From the NCBI RefSeq assembly GCF_018403745.1, contig NZ_BOVP01000001.1:310001-374000 (forward strand): a DNA stretch of 64,000 bases, in the 5' to 3' direction. How positions within the stretch are numbered: the stretch's first letter is position 1; the number at the start of each line of letters is the position of its first letter. The notes beneath the pieces are model-generated. The model was not told the DNA's origin, searched no databases, and saw only the letters and a list, made by a program, of their open reading frames with translations. Made by a program: the position numbers and the translations under genes. Shown one piece after another: positions 34,711-41,475 of this stretch. The DNA comes from Lactococcus formosensis. GTDB taxonomy: Bacteria; Bacillota; Bacilli; Lactobacillales; Streptococcaceae.

Positions 34711-35035
34711 CAGTCACTTCTTTTTCAGTGTTTGCATAAGGGGAACTTTCCCCATTTTCACGAAACTTTTTTAAAGACAAAGTCTCTTTATACATATCTA
34801 TGCTTTGAATCATAGCCTTTTTTTCCATATGTTGAGATTTTTCGACCTCTCCCGCAAGATTTTGTAAATGGTCTGCATATACTGATGTCATTTCACACAT
34901 TGAAGAAAATAACTCAATATGTTTATTAGTGAAGTTTTCATCATCTCCAAAAGTAGTTTGACCAACAAGCATAACATTAGCAATAACTCCAATACCTCGC
35001 ATAAGGTCATCTAATTTATCTTCTGTTTCTGTCAT
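34688..35035 (-). CDS. Hypothetical helical protein, first gene of the nested element's operon
   Basis: This acidic 115-residue helical protein (DDLMRGIGVIANVMLVGQTTF, LAGEVEKSQHMEKKAMIQSIDMY) has no recognised domain. It is the first gene of the leftward operon divergent from the cI-like repressor. Confidence 0.6.
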   Translation of the reverse strand: MTETEDKLDDLMRGIGVIANVMLVGQTTFGDDENFTNKHIELFSSMCEMTSVYADHLQNLAGEVEKSQHMEKKAMIQSIDMYKETLSLKKFRENGESSPYANTEKEVTDELSRTS

Positions 35036-35189
35036 ACAACCGCATTCCTTTTCTAAAGTTTTTCTGATATAATTAGTTTAGTTTAATTTAGTTTGGGGGC
35101 TTTTTAGTCCCTTTGCTTATTTAGAGTGTTTTACATGCAGTAAGCACCACCTCCTTTAATTTAAGTTTAAATAATCAAAATATGCCAAA

Positions 35190-35236
35190 CCCAACCAAAA
35201 TGATTGTAATTAAATAATACAACTTTTTTGGTTGGG
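35190..35236. promoter_or_regulatory. Operator-like inverted repeat between divergent genes
   Basis: CCCAACCAAAA and TTTTGGTTGGG form a perfect 11-bp inverted repeat separated by 25 AT-rich bases. It lies between the repressor start (35261) and the leftward operon start (35035). It is a likely binding site for the adjacent repressor. Confidence 0.6.
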
Positions 35237-35260
35237 TGTCAAGAAAGAACTATTTTTGTT

Positions 35261-35545
35261 ATGCTCAAAGACAGATTAAAAGCAATTCGATTAGAAAAAG
35301 GCTTGACACAAACTGAAATAGCAAAGCTACTGGATACTAGTTATCAAAATTATGCTAACTGGGAACGAGGAGTTCGAACTCCAAAAGAATCCACTATACA
35401 AAAACTAGCAGAAGCACTTGAAGTAACTCCAGACTATCTCACAGGGCAAAGCTATGTTATTGACCTCGAACCATATAGCCCCACAGAAGAGGATATGAAA
35501 GCAGTTAGAGAGCTCATAGATACATATTTCAGCAATAAGCCATAA
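35261..35545 (+). CDS. cI-like helix-turn-helix repressor of the nested element
   Basis: This 94-residue protein has an XRE-type HTH (LKDRLKAIRLEKGLTQTEIAKLLDTSYQNYANWERGVRTP) and a short acidic tail. The ATG at 35261 is used; upstream codons form no conserved extension. It is transcribed divergently from the mobilization operon and probably represses it. Confidence 0.85.
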   Translation: MLKDRLKAIRLEKGLTQTEIAKLLDTSYQNYANWERGVRTPKESTIQKLAEALEVTPDYLTGQSYVIDLEPYSPTEEDMKAVRELIDTYFSNKP

Positions 35546-35601
35546 TCTCCTACATTTGAGCCTACGGCTCAACCACTATCACGTGGAGTGAGAAAATCAA
35601 A

Positions 35602-35633
35602 AAACGCCAAAGTTTAACAACTTAGGCGATTTT
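35602..35633 (+). terminator. Rho-independent terminator of the repressor gene
   Basis: CGCC...GGCG forms the stem with a 16-base loop, followed by ATTTTTTG on the plus strand. Confidence 0.65.
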
Positions 35634-35639
35634 TTGCTT

Positions 35640-35660
35640 TGATATGCTATAATTACTTTT
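35640..35660 (+). promoter_or_regulatory. Promoter of the Fst-type toxin
   Basis: The extended -10 box TGCTATAAT lies about 55 bases upstream of the toxin start. The short match TGCTATAATTAC is shared with the ICE att repeat, which reflects common promoter consensus. Confidence 0.5.
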
Positions 35661-35706
35661 GGCGCACCTTCTTGGAGCATTTCTGCCTAGGAAGGGGGTG
35701 AAATGT

Positions 35707-35811
35707 ATGCTTCAAATTCTATTCGTATCTGTAGTCGCACCTATTGTGGTGGGTGTCGTCCTCGAATTAATCAAGGACTGTTTAAAAAATCGACATAAAA
35801 AGCGCCATTAA
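35707..35811 (+). CDS. Fst/Par family type I toxin
   Basis: This 34-residue peptide, MLQILFVSVVAPIVVG then VVLELIKDCLKNRHKKRH, has the Fst-family signature: one membrane helix containing VAPIVVG and a charged tail. Fst toxins damage the cell membrane and keep plasmids or mobile elements in the population. GGAAGGGGG lies upstream. The message ends at a terminator whose T run abuts that of the antisense RNA. A competing frame from 35703 gives a cysteine-rich peptide without family likeness. Confidence 0.82.
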   Translation: MLQILFVSVVAPIVVGVVLELIKDCLKNRHKKRH

Positions 35812-35821
35812 TTCCACATTT

Positions 35822-35858
35822 TTAAGCTGTCAGACCTACTCAATCTGGCAGTTTTTTT
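35822..35858 (+). terminator. Terminator of the Fst toxin mRNA
   Basis: CTGTCAGA / TCTGGCAG makes an 8-bp stem followed by TTTTTTTG. The T run continues into the palindrome TTTTTTTGTACAAAAAAA shared with the antisense RNA terminator. Confidence 0.75.
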
Positions 35859-35942
35859 GTACAAAAAAATGAGCTACAGCTCCCCATAGCTCATTTGAAT
35901 CTGTTGTGAATGTACACTCCAAATTCTATTCGTTAAATTCAT
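35857..35942 (-). ncRNA. Antisense RNA (RNAII-like antitoxin) of the Fst locus
   Basis: A minus-strand transcription unit runs towards the toxin gene. A -10 box GGTATAAT lies at about 35940-35947, and a terminator (ATGAGCTA / TAGCTCAT then T7) at 35860-35890. It contains the complement of CAAATTCTATTCGT, which occurs in the toxin mRNA at 35712-35725, just after the start codon, and again at 35920-35934. Such direct repeats are the pairing sites of RNAI and RNAII in the pAD1 par system. Confidence 0.7.
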
Positions 35943-35990
35943 TATACCACAACTTTTGGTTGTATAACAGATTATACAACCATTTTTTCA

Positions 35991-36014
35991 TTTTGGTAGC
36001 TAAAATGGTAGCTC
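35991..36014 (+). repeat. Arm-type repeats, right end of the nested element
   Basis: Two TGGTAGC motifs match those at 29399-29420, in the same orientation, about 95 bases inside the right boundary. Confidence 0.6.
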
Positions 36015-36090
36015 GAATAAAAAAATCATTTGAAATACGTAATTTTCAAAATCTCAAAATAGCTTAAAATCAACATTCCTTTATCATTTT

Positions 36091-36380
36091 TATAAACCAC
36101 TCGTCTTAGCACTCTGGGGGTTTATCGAGTGGCGGCTTACGCCACCACTCCGTGCATTCGCACGCTCACTCCTTACGCTTCGCACGGAGCTATGCTTACG
36201 CTACTGCACGCATTAAATCCAAATAGAGAAAAACAGCTCCTTAATAAGTGGAAACTGCTGTCACGCACTACCGTTTGTGAGGGCAGTACGACCGTGGAAA
36301 ATTGCTTGCCTTTGGCAAGTCGTCCTTCGGACAGACGGACAAGTCCTATAATTTACGCACCGCCGACTGCAGGTTTTATC
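36091..36380 (-). other. Right half of the ICE oriT and adjoining structured region
   Basis: This non-coding, comparatively GC-rich stretch lies between the nested element and the coupling protein. On the minus strand ACCCCC-AGAGTGCTAA (36105-36121) resembles the left arm and nic region of Tn916/ICEBs1 oriT. Flanking repeats include CCACTCG/CGAGTGG (36098-36131), GTGGCG/CGCCAC, CTCCGTGC/GCACGGAG and CTTGCC/GGCAAG. The dense hairpins also fit a single-strand origin. The 88-codon plus-strand ORF here is not credible. Confidence 0.65.
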
Positions 36381-36397
36381 AATTTTTTTGAATAAAT

Positions 36398-38080
36398 CTA
36401 AGCCGTAGGCTTATTAAAATTCTCAAAATCTTTTTTGTACTCCGCTTCATCCGCCAAGATTTCATCAATAGCCGCATTCAAGGTCAACTCTCCTGCTTCT
36501 TTGGCAGAAAAGACAGATTGAATGGCATAGTAATCATCTTCAGTATAAGGAGCTTCCTCTCGAATAGAAAATCCCCCTGCAGCTAAACGCTCAATCACTG
36601 TTTTTACAGTTTTATTTGGCTGTTCCAATTTGCGGCTTAAAGATGTGATGGTATAAGTTTTTTCTTCTAATTGTCCTGCTTCTGCACGTTCTTGCTCAAT
36701 ATTTGAGATAGGAGGTGCTTCTAGCTGAACAGGTTGAACTTCTTCCAACACAGGAAGTTTTGCAAGTTCTGAGATAAAATCATACCCTTCCGCAATCGGC
36801 ACAAGTGGACTATAAAATTCACGTGCCAATTCACCATTATTTGAAACATAACCACGACCGATTTTCCCTTTAATATATTTAAAGGTTTTCTTTTCGTTTT
36901 CATCCCCAAAAATCATACGATAACCGGAAGCCGTTAAACGACCAACCGCCAAACGTTTCATGAAGTTATCACGTAGCGCTGTTTTAAGATATTCCCCATC
37001 AGGGCGTTGCATAGCCAAGATAAGAAATACACCTGAAGCACGACCTTTTAAGACAATTTGTGTGACCCATTGAATCACTTCATCATATTCTTGATAAGAT
37101 AAACTTGCAATGAAGGCTGCCCATTCATCAAAAAGAATAAAGTCAGGAGGCAATCCATAATCTGAATATCGTTTGCCTGGCTTATATTCTGGATGACTGG
37201 TCATGGTATCATAGCGCTGATTCATAAATTCAACAGCTTGCCTTAAGCAATTCATCATACTTTCTTTATCGATGAAAACACGGTCTTTAAAAACTGGAAC
37301 ATCTATTAAACCGACAAAATCTGAACGCTTAGGGTCACAGATACTCACTCTACCTACACGAGCCAAGGCTGAGAGCAAGGACATTAAGAGTACTGTCTTA
37401 CCTCCACCTGTACCCCCTGCAATCAGTAAATGTGGGTCTGATTCATAATTCCAGTACACTCCATTCATGAGTTTCAAACCTAATTTCTTATCGATAACAA
37501 CATCATCAACACCAATTCTATTTCGTTCTCCATCAATCGCAAACACATATTCTACATAAGACCTTTTAGCCAAAATCCTATTTTCATCAATAAAATTTTG
37601 TTCTTGAAAGTCCGCAAAGAAGGTTGTTTCTAATTCTGCAGAAAGAGATAAGAATTTTTCTTGATGTGTACCTCCATCAATTGGAAAATAAGTATGTAAT
37701 TCATAAGAATTGGGCTGTTTTACATAGATTCGAGCAAGTTTATGCCGTTCCCTTGTTCCTTTATCTGTTTTAACCGTCACTTTCTCAATAAGATTGTGTT
37801 GCACAAGATAATTCAATAAAAGCCTTTTATAATTTTTCATAGAAAAACTTCTAAAATGACCATACGTGAATACCAGCAATCCAAATCCCAAAGAAAAAGC
37901 AATAAAAAAAATGCCTGTCAAAACAAGAGCGAGCATTTTAGAATCCATTGCTTGAAAATCTTTATAAAAAGCTGCACTAGGACTACTCAAAATAAGCCCT
38001 ACAATGCCTACAAAACTTTGACGGTCATATTTATCAGACAGTCTTAAACGAGAACCCTTAGACACATTTTTTTGTCCCAT
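36398..38080 (-). CDS. FtsK/TcpA-type coupling protein of the ICE
   Basis: This 560-residue DNA-pumping ATPase (Tn916 Orf21, ICEBs1 ConQ) brings the relaxase-DNA complex to the mating channel. Two N-terminal membrane helices (about 22-40 and 50-75) are followed by the FtsK-like domain. Walker A is GGTGGGKT near residue 222, Walker B is DFILFDEWAAF near 305, and ILAMQRPDGEYL follows. The C-terminal tail has an HTH-like segment (TSLSRKLEQPNKTVKTVIERL). It follows the DUF961 gene by six bases. Confidence 0.92.
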   Translation of the reverse strand: MGQKNVSKGSRLRLSDKYDRQSFVGIVGLILSSPSAAFYKDFQAMDSKMLALVLTGIFFIAFSLGFGLLVFTYGHFRSFSMKNYKRLLLNYLVQHNLIEKVTVKTDKGTRERHKLARIYVKQPNSYELHTYFPIDGGTHQEKFLSLSAELETTFFADFQEQNFIDENRILAKRSYVEYVFAIDGERNRIGVDDVVIDKKLGLKLMNGVYWNYESDPHLLIAGGTGGGKTVLLMSLLSALARVGRVSICDPKRSDFVGLIDVPVFKDRVFIDKESMMNCLRQAVEFMNQRYDTMTSHPEYKPGKRYSDYGLPPDFILFDEWAAFIASLSYQEYDEVIQWVTQIVLKGRASGVFLILAMQRPDGEYLKTALRDNFMKRLAVGRLTASGYRMIFGDENEKKTFKYIKGKIGRGYVSNNGELAREFYSPLVPIAEGYDFISELAKLPVLEEVQPVQLEAPPISNIEQERAEAGQLEEKTYTITSLSRKLEQPNKTVKTVIERLAAGGFSIREEAPYTEDDYYAIQSVFSAKEAGELTLNAAIDEILADEAEYKKDFENFNKPTA

Positions 38081-38086
38081 AGGCTA

Positions 38087-38566
38087 TTATTTTTGGTCTG
38101 CAGCTTTATTTTCTGATTTATTTTCAGGTTTTGGAGCAGCAGTTTGATTGGAATGATTAACTTTGCTTGCTTTTTCAATACTATCGGCACGGAACTTCAC
38201 ACCATCATAGTAATTTGTACGTGTTTGACCATTGTAAGTCGTCACTTCTTTATCATTCCAGAAGAAAGCAGAACGATTGCCGAGTTTGACTTCATCTTCA
38301 AATTCAATACCATCAAATTTTGTGGATTCAGGCATTTTAACTTCAATTTGTTCACCAAGTGCTTCAGAATAAAGTTTCACTTCATAATAGTCAACTACAT
38401 TGGTTGGACGGCGTTTAATTTCACCTCCTTCAGCTTCATAATCTTCATAAACCATTTGTGGCACAGCAGTTTGGAAAGTAAGTTTTCCAAGCCCTTTGTC
38501 AAAATCTGCGATTTCTTCAGTCAATACATTTTGTTTTTCAAATACTGTACTTAATTTCAATGTCAT
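38087..38566 (-). CDS. DUF961 family protein (HelP/Orf22-like)
   Basis: This 159-residue protein has the beta-rich DUF961 pattern (YYEVKLYSEALGEQIEVKMP) and a disordered Asn/Ala/Lys-rich tail. Its position, in tandem with a second copy and before the coupling protein, matches Tn916 orf22-orf23. In ICEBs1 the family member HelP is a helicase processivity factor needed for rolling-circle replication of the ICE. The ribosome site is AAAAGGGG. Confidence 0.82.
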   Translation of the reverse strand: MTLKLSTVFEKQNVLTEEIADFDKGLGKLTFQTAVPQMVYEDYEAEGGEIKRRPTNVVDYYEVKLYSEALGEQIEVKMPESTKFDGIEFEDEVKLGNRSAFFWNDKEVTTYNGQTRTNYYDGVKFRADSIEKASKVNHSNQTAAPKPENKSENKAADQK

Positions 38567-38581
38567 ATATATTTCCCCTTT

Positions 38582-38881
38582 TTAAACTAATTTCAATGAT
38601 TCAGCGTAAACAACATATTCATAAACAAATTTCCCTTTTTGGGTACGATTGCGAACTTGTGCCAGTTTAACATCTGTCAAAACAACTTCTTGACGGCGTG
38701 TAGGTTTTGCGGCACTAGAGCCTTCGACACGGATTTCAAAACCTTCTGGTTGTTCTTTACTGGAAGCATGGTAACGAGTATAACCTTGCTCAACACCACG
38801 TTTTGCTTCAACTGTAACATTTTTATCTACGATGATTTTCTCACCGAGTAATTTTTTGGCTTTAATTGGAAATTTAATCAT
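38582..38881 (-). CDS. DUF961 family protein (HelP/Orf23-like)
   Basis: This 99-residue protein ends VVLTDVKLAQVRNRTQKGKFVYEYVVYAESLKLV, similar in pattern to Orf23/YdcP proteins (DUF961). AAGGAGAG precedes the ATG. Together with the 159-residue paralogue it probably supports ICE replication during transfer. Confidence 0.8.
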   Translation of the reverse strand: MIKFPIKAKKLLGEKIIVDKNVTVEAKRGVEQGYTRYHASSKEQPEGFEIRVEGSSAAKPTRRQEVVLTDVKLAQVRNRTQKGKFVYEYVVYAESLKLV

Positions 38882-38942
38882 TTTCTCTCCTTAAGATTAA
38901 TATATTTTGCTAGTTAATGTCATAGCAGACAAAGTTAGGACA

Positions 38943-39080
38943 TCATTTTTTCAGGTTAAATATGAATTTGAAAATTAATAATGGTAATAACACAATTGAG
39001 ATAACCATAGCCATTAATATTATCACTAAAGAAACATTTTCTTCATCTTCATTTGGCACTTCATAATAATCATAAATCAT
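38943..39080 (-). CDS. Small single-span membrane protein
   Basis: A 45-residue ORF (MIYDYYEVPNEDEEN then a helix VSLVIILMAMVISIVLLPLL) starts with GAGG ten bases upstream of the ATG. The acidic N-terminus and basic C-terminus suggest an N-out single pass. Function unknown; it precedes the DUF961 genes in the ICE operon. Confidence 0.6.
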   Translation of the reverse strand: MIYDYYEVPNEDEENVSLVIILMAMVISIVLLPLLIFKFIFNLKK

Positions 39081-39107
39081 ATTTTCATAACCTCAATAAA
39101 TATTTAC

Positions 39108-39323
39108 TTAAGACATAAATTTTTTATATGTTGCTTTAACACGTGTTAAAGTCCGTTCTGCATTCAAAAAGCCCCAGTCATTACTGGAAGCTTTTATTTT
39201 TTGTAACTGATCTATCGCTTTTTTATACGACAGTTGCAAGGCTGTTCTTTGGTCATAACGTAAACAACAGTCCATATGAAAATTATCATATATCAAATTG
39301 CAACGTCGCTCTATTTCTGTCAA
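39108..39323 (-). CDS. Hypothetical small ICE protein
   Basis: This 71-residue protein with three cysteines (RRCNLIYDNFHMDCCLRYDQR) starts at TTG behind GAGAGG. It lies between the toxin-antitoxin pair and the small membrane protein. No family recognised. Confidence 0.55.
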   Translation of the reverse strand: MTEIERRCNLIYDNFHMDCCLRYDQRTALQLSYKKAIDQLQKIKASSNDWGFLNAERTLTRVKATYKKFMS

Positions 39324-39336
39324 ATAGTTTCCTCTC

Positions 39337-39630
39337 TTATTCTAAATTATTCAACCAGTTCTCACTCTCATGAAAAATCCTTTGAATAACAACTTCATCT
39401 GAATAATCAATAAAAAAATACCAATATTTCCATTGGTATTTTTTACGTATTTTTTTATTGTGTTCAAGTAAAGGATAACCTGATGGATTTTTTGAAATAC
39501 TATCCTTAGCATTTTCAAACTCTCTATCAAATTTTCTTAAAACTTGTCTTGACCTTGTTTGATAGTAAAGGAAGTCCCTTAAGCGTTCTAGGTCACGAGC
39601 TGCTTTAGTCGATAAACGTACGTTGTTCAT
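39337..39630 (-). CDS. RelE/ParE family toxin
   Basis: This basic 97-residue protein has the RelE/ParE fold pattern: LSTKAARDLERLRDFLYYQTRSRQVLRKFDREFENA, then PSGYPLLEHNKKIRKKYQWKYWYFFIDYSDEVVIQRIFHESENW. It overlaps the antitoxin gene by 26 bases. RelE members cut mRNA on the ribosome and ParE members poison gyrase; the sequence does not settle which. It likely stabilises the ICE. Confidence 0.83.
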   Translation of the reverse strand: MNNVRLSTKAARDLERLRDFLYYQTRSRQVLRKFDREFENAKDSISKNPSGYPLLEHNKKIRKKYQWKYWYFFIDYSDEVVIQRIFHESENWLNNLE

Positions 39631-39823
39631 CTTTAACCTTTAATCTTCCCAATGCTTCATCAGCATCTACTGTCCCTTCTCTGTAAGCAGAAGATAAGCC
39701 CTCCATAAGTTTACCATCTAGGATAACTTGATTACGGAGTTTTCGCAGTTCATCCTGCATATCGTCATATTCTCTTTTAGAAATGGTAACCATTTCCTCA
39801 CGTGATATATTCAGCATAGCCAT
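39605..39823 (-). CDS. Antitoxin partner of the RelE/ParE toxin
   Basis: This 72-residue protein has an N-terminal dimerising segment (VTISKREYDDMQDELRKLRN) like Phd/RelB-class antitoxins and an acidic C-terminal helix. GGAGATAAG precedes the ATG. As first gene of the pair it probably autoregulates the operon. Confidence 0.78.
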   Translation of the reverse strand: MAMLNISREEMVTISKREYDDMQDELRKLRNQVILDGKLMEGLSSAYREGTVDADEALGRLKVKDEQRTFID

Positions 39824-39987
39824 AACTTATCTCCTTTACTTTTTCTACTTTGATTATACCATAGCTTTATAACTCTATAAACTGTCCTACTTTCTTTTAG
39901 ATTTTATCTTTGCGTTATATTTTGATTTTCAGTGCTTATCGACTACCGCCCTCCGTCTGCCGTACTAGCAAATAGTTCAAGGTTTGA

Positions 39988-40027
39988 AAAACAAAAAAAG
40001 CTCTTTCCACGACCAAGAAGAAAGAGA
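39988..40027 (-). terminator. Terminator after the tRNA-like gene
   Basis: CTCTTTC / GAAAGAG pairs around a 12-base loop and is followed on the minus strand by CTTTTTTTGTTTTT, about 27 bases past the tRNA-like 3' end. Confidence 0.75.
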
Positions 40028-40052
40028 GTGTGAAGCCATTAGACATTCACTA

Positions 40053-40133
40053 TTGACCGTACAGGAATCGAACCTATATTTTCTTTGGTACTCTGATGAA
40101 AACCAAAGATGTTTTACATTAAACTAACAGTCA
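40053..40133 (-). ncRNA. tRNA-like RNA with an enlarged anticodon arm
   Basis: The minus strand has a 7-bp acceptor stem (TGACTGT/ACGGTCA with one G-T pair), T8-A9, a D-arm (GTTT...AAAC) and a canonical T arm (GGTTCGATTCC with a 5-bp stem). The anticodon arm is abnormal: an 8-bp stem TCTTTGGT/ACCAAAGA closes a 12-base loop, so no standard anticodon can be assigned. The total is 81 bases, with no CCA. Its own terminator suggests that it is transcribed. It could be a decayed tRNA or a specialised tRNA mimic. Confidence 0.65.
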
Positions 40134-40243
40134 TTATAAAATCAGCTATAAAAGCCGATTTTTTAAAATTTATAACATATACTATTAAAATATCTTCATC
40201 ATACATTACTGCCAGTAAAACAAACATTACTCTAGGAGCAACT

Positions 40244-40316
40244 CATTGACTTAAGTTTCTCTTTATAAATAAAAAGAACAAACACAATCTATTTAGTTGT
40301 TCATTGACTTAAGTTT
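40244..40316 (+). repeat. 15-bp direct repeat
   Basis: CATTGACTTAAGTTT occurs at 40244-40258 and 40302-40316, 58 bases apart. Each copy contains a TTGACT resembling a -35 box. Function unknown. Confidence 0.6.
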
Positions 40317-40396
40317 TTACTGTTTTTCAGAACAAGCCCTATCTATTATTTCAGAAGGTCAGATATTCTTTCTTTTCTTTAGATATTTTTGATTGA

Positions 40397-40431
40397 ATTG
40401 AGAAAGCGTGGAAGATACCCTGAAACTCAAT
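40397..40431 (+). repeat. Structured hairpin, copy 1
   Basis: ATTGAG / CTCAAT closes a loop that reads AAAGCGTGG-AAGA-TACCCTGAAA. Copy 2 at 40493-40529 has the same loop ends, while its stem changes on both sides. Confidence 0.6.
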
Positions 40432-40492
40432 ATCCAGATAATGTAATATATCATTCAACATTATCACTATTTCTTTAAATATTTTTGTTTTA

Positions 40493-40529
40493 GCTGAGAA
40501 AGCGTGGATATTATACCCTGAAACTCAGC
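40493..40529 (+). repeat. Structured hairpin, copy 2
   Basis: GCTGAG / CTCAGC closes the loop AAAGCGTGG-ATATTA-TACCCTGAAA. Relative to copy 1 the two outer pairs changed from A-T and T-A to G-C and C-G, with both sides altered, which is covariation supporting a folded element. Confidence 0.6.
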
Positions 40530-41007
40530 AGTCTTATTAGTTTTTTGTTTGAGTGACTTGTTAACCCCTTGTCACCAAGAGCAAGAAAGGCACGGACTTT
40601 TAGGATAACAAACACAATGAAAGTTGGTTTGGTTTCCGATTCACACGAGTTCTTCTGCTATTGCATAATGCTAGCATGAATCCTATATCCCAAAGGGCAG
40701 TTTTCTGCCACCTTTATACTCCTTCAGATTTTCTAGGCTCTCCTATCTCTCTGAAGTTGCTCCGCTCAGTCGTATCTTTCATTCACCTGCAGATTGTACA
40801 CATTATCTCACTTTACTGTTGCGTACCCACCATCAGTCAATTAATCACACTTGAAGCAAATACTTCTTCATGCTATAATAGTAGTGTTCATGTACTATTA
40901 GTAGCACAATTAGGTTTAACTTTTTTGTTTTACTTAATTGAGTTATTTATAATGTTACAAATGCTCCATTTATTGGGGCTATTTGTTTATTTATGTTTTC
41001 AAAACAG

Positions 41008-41052
41008 TTAATGCATTCATTAACTATATTTATATTTTAATGTATTCATTAA
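41008..41052. promoter_or_regulatory. Pair of operator-like palindromes upstream of the ImmR-like gene
   Basis: TTAATGCATTCATTAA (41008-41023) and TTAATGTATTCATTAA (41037-41052) are 16-bp palindromes differing at one central base, 29 bases centre to centre, close to three helical turns. They lie about 55 bases before the regulator start and are probable binding sites for it. Confidence 0.72.
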
Positions 41053-41106
41053 AATTTGTCAAGCATTAAGTACAAATTTTTTTGATTTTTTTGGGAGGAA
41101 TATTTT

Positions 41107-41466
41107 ATGTTCTATGAAAGACTGCAGTTACTTGCAAAAAAAAATAAAAAATCATTAAATCAAATCGAAAAAGAATTAGAGTTACCCAAAAACACTCTTT
41201 ATAACTACAAAAAAAACAGTCCTACAACTGACCGCTTAAATGCTTTAGCTAAATATTTCAATGTAAGTACTGATTACCTTCTTGGACGTGAAGAACAAAA
41301 AATAGATAATGATTTAACTGAAGAAGAAAATGAACTTCTCGCTGCTTTTCGCCTTGATAATAAAGACATGAGTTTAGAAGAACAAGCTGAATATGATGAA
41401 GCTATTAAAGAAATGATGGCAATAGCTAAAAGACTATTAAATGATGATTCTAAATGGAAAAAATAG
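41107..41466 (+). CDS. ImmR/cI-like HTH regulator of the ICE
   Basis: This 119-residue protein has an N-terminal XRE HTH (FYERLQLLAKKNKKSLNQIEKELELPKNTLYNYKK) and ALAKYFNVSTDYLLGREEQ, followed by an acidic C-terminal segment. A GGGAGGA site precedes the ATG. The gene is followed nine bases later by an ImmA-like protease gene, the arrangement that controls ICEBs1 induction after DNA damage or by cell signalling. Confidence 0.87.
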   Translation: MFYERLQLLAKKNKKSLNQIEKELELPKNTLYNYKKNSPTTDRLNALAKYFNVSTDYLLGREEQKIDNDLTEEENELLAAFRLDNKDMSLEEQAEYDEAIKEMMAIAKRLLNDDSKWKK

Positions 41467-41475
41467 ATTATCATT

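Larger units (their letters stand above)
29330..36110. mobile_element. Nested integrative and mobilizable element (IME) inside the ICE
   Basis: This 6.8-kb segment carries its own integrase, a DUF3173 protein, a Rep/relaxase, an origin-like region, a repressor, a type I toxin locus and a DUF5677 cargo gene. Both ends have doublets of TGGTAGC (29399-29420 and 35991-36014), candidate arm sites for its integrase. Its boundaries fall in the two halves of the ICE oriT; the overlapping bases at the joints are about TTANCA. Exact ends are uncertain by some ten bases. Confidence 0.78.
39824..41106. other. Long non-coding region with RNA-like elements
   Basis: No credible protein gene lies in these 1.28 kb. 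I see a tRNA-like gene with its terminator (39988-40133), a 15-bp direct repeat (CATTGACTTAAGTTT at 40244 and 40302), two structured hairpins (40397-40431 and 40493-40529), a GGCAG/CTGCC hairpin near 40700 and two operator-like palindromes (41008-41052). It separates the leftward ICE operon from the rightward regulator genes. Confidence 0.55.

Noticed and set aside
35703..35798. Alternative frame over the Fst gene giving a Cys-rich peptide
   Set aside because: Worse ribosome-site spacing and no family likeness, while the other frame has the full Fst pattern and antisense layout.
36129..36395. 88-codon plus-strand ORF next to the coupling gene
   Set aside because: It lies in the inverted-repeat-rich oriT segment; the codons follow the repeats and there is no ribosome site.
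40397..40529. Type III toxin-antitoxin RNA repeats
   Set aside because: There are only two units, 96 bases apart, without a downstream ToxN-like gene.
40661..41011. 116-codon plus-strand ORF in the long non-coding region
   Set aside because: It lacks a ribosome site and its composition looks like random reading of a non-coding, hairpin-rich stretch; its end runs into the regulator operators.
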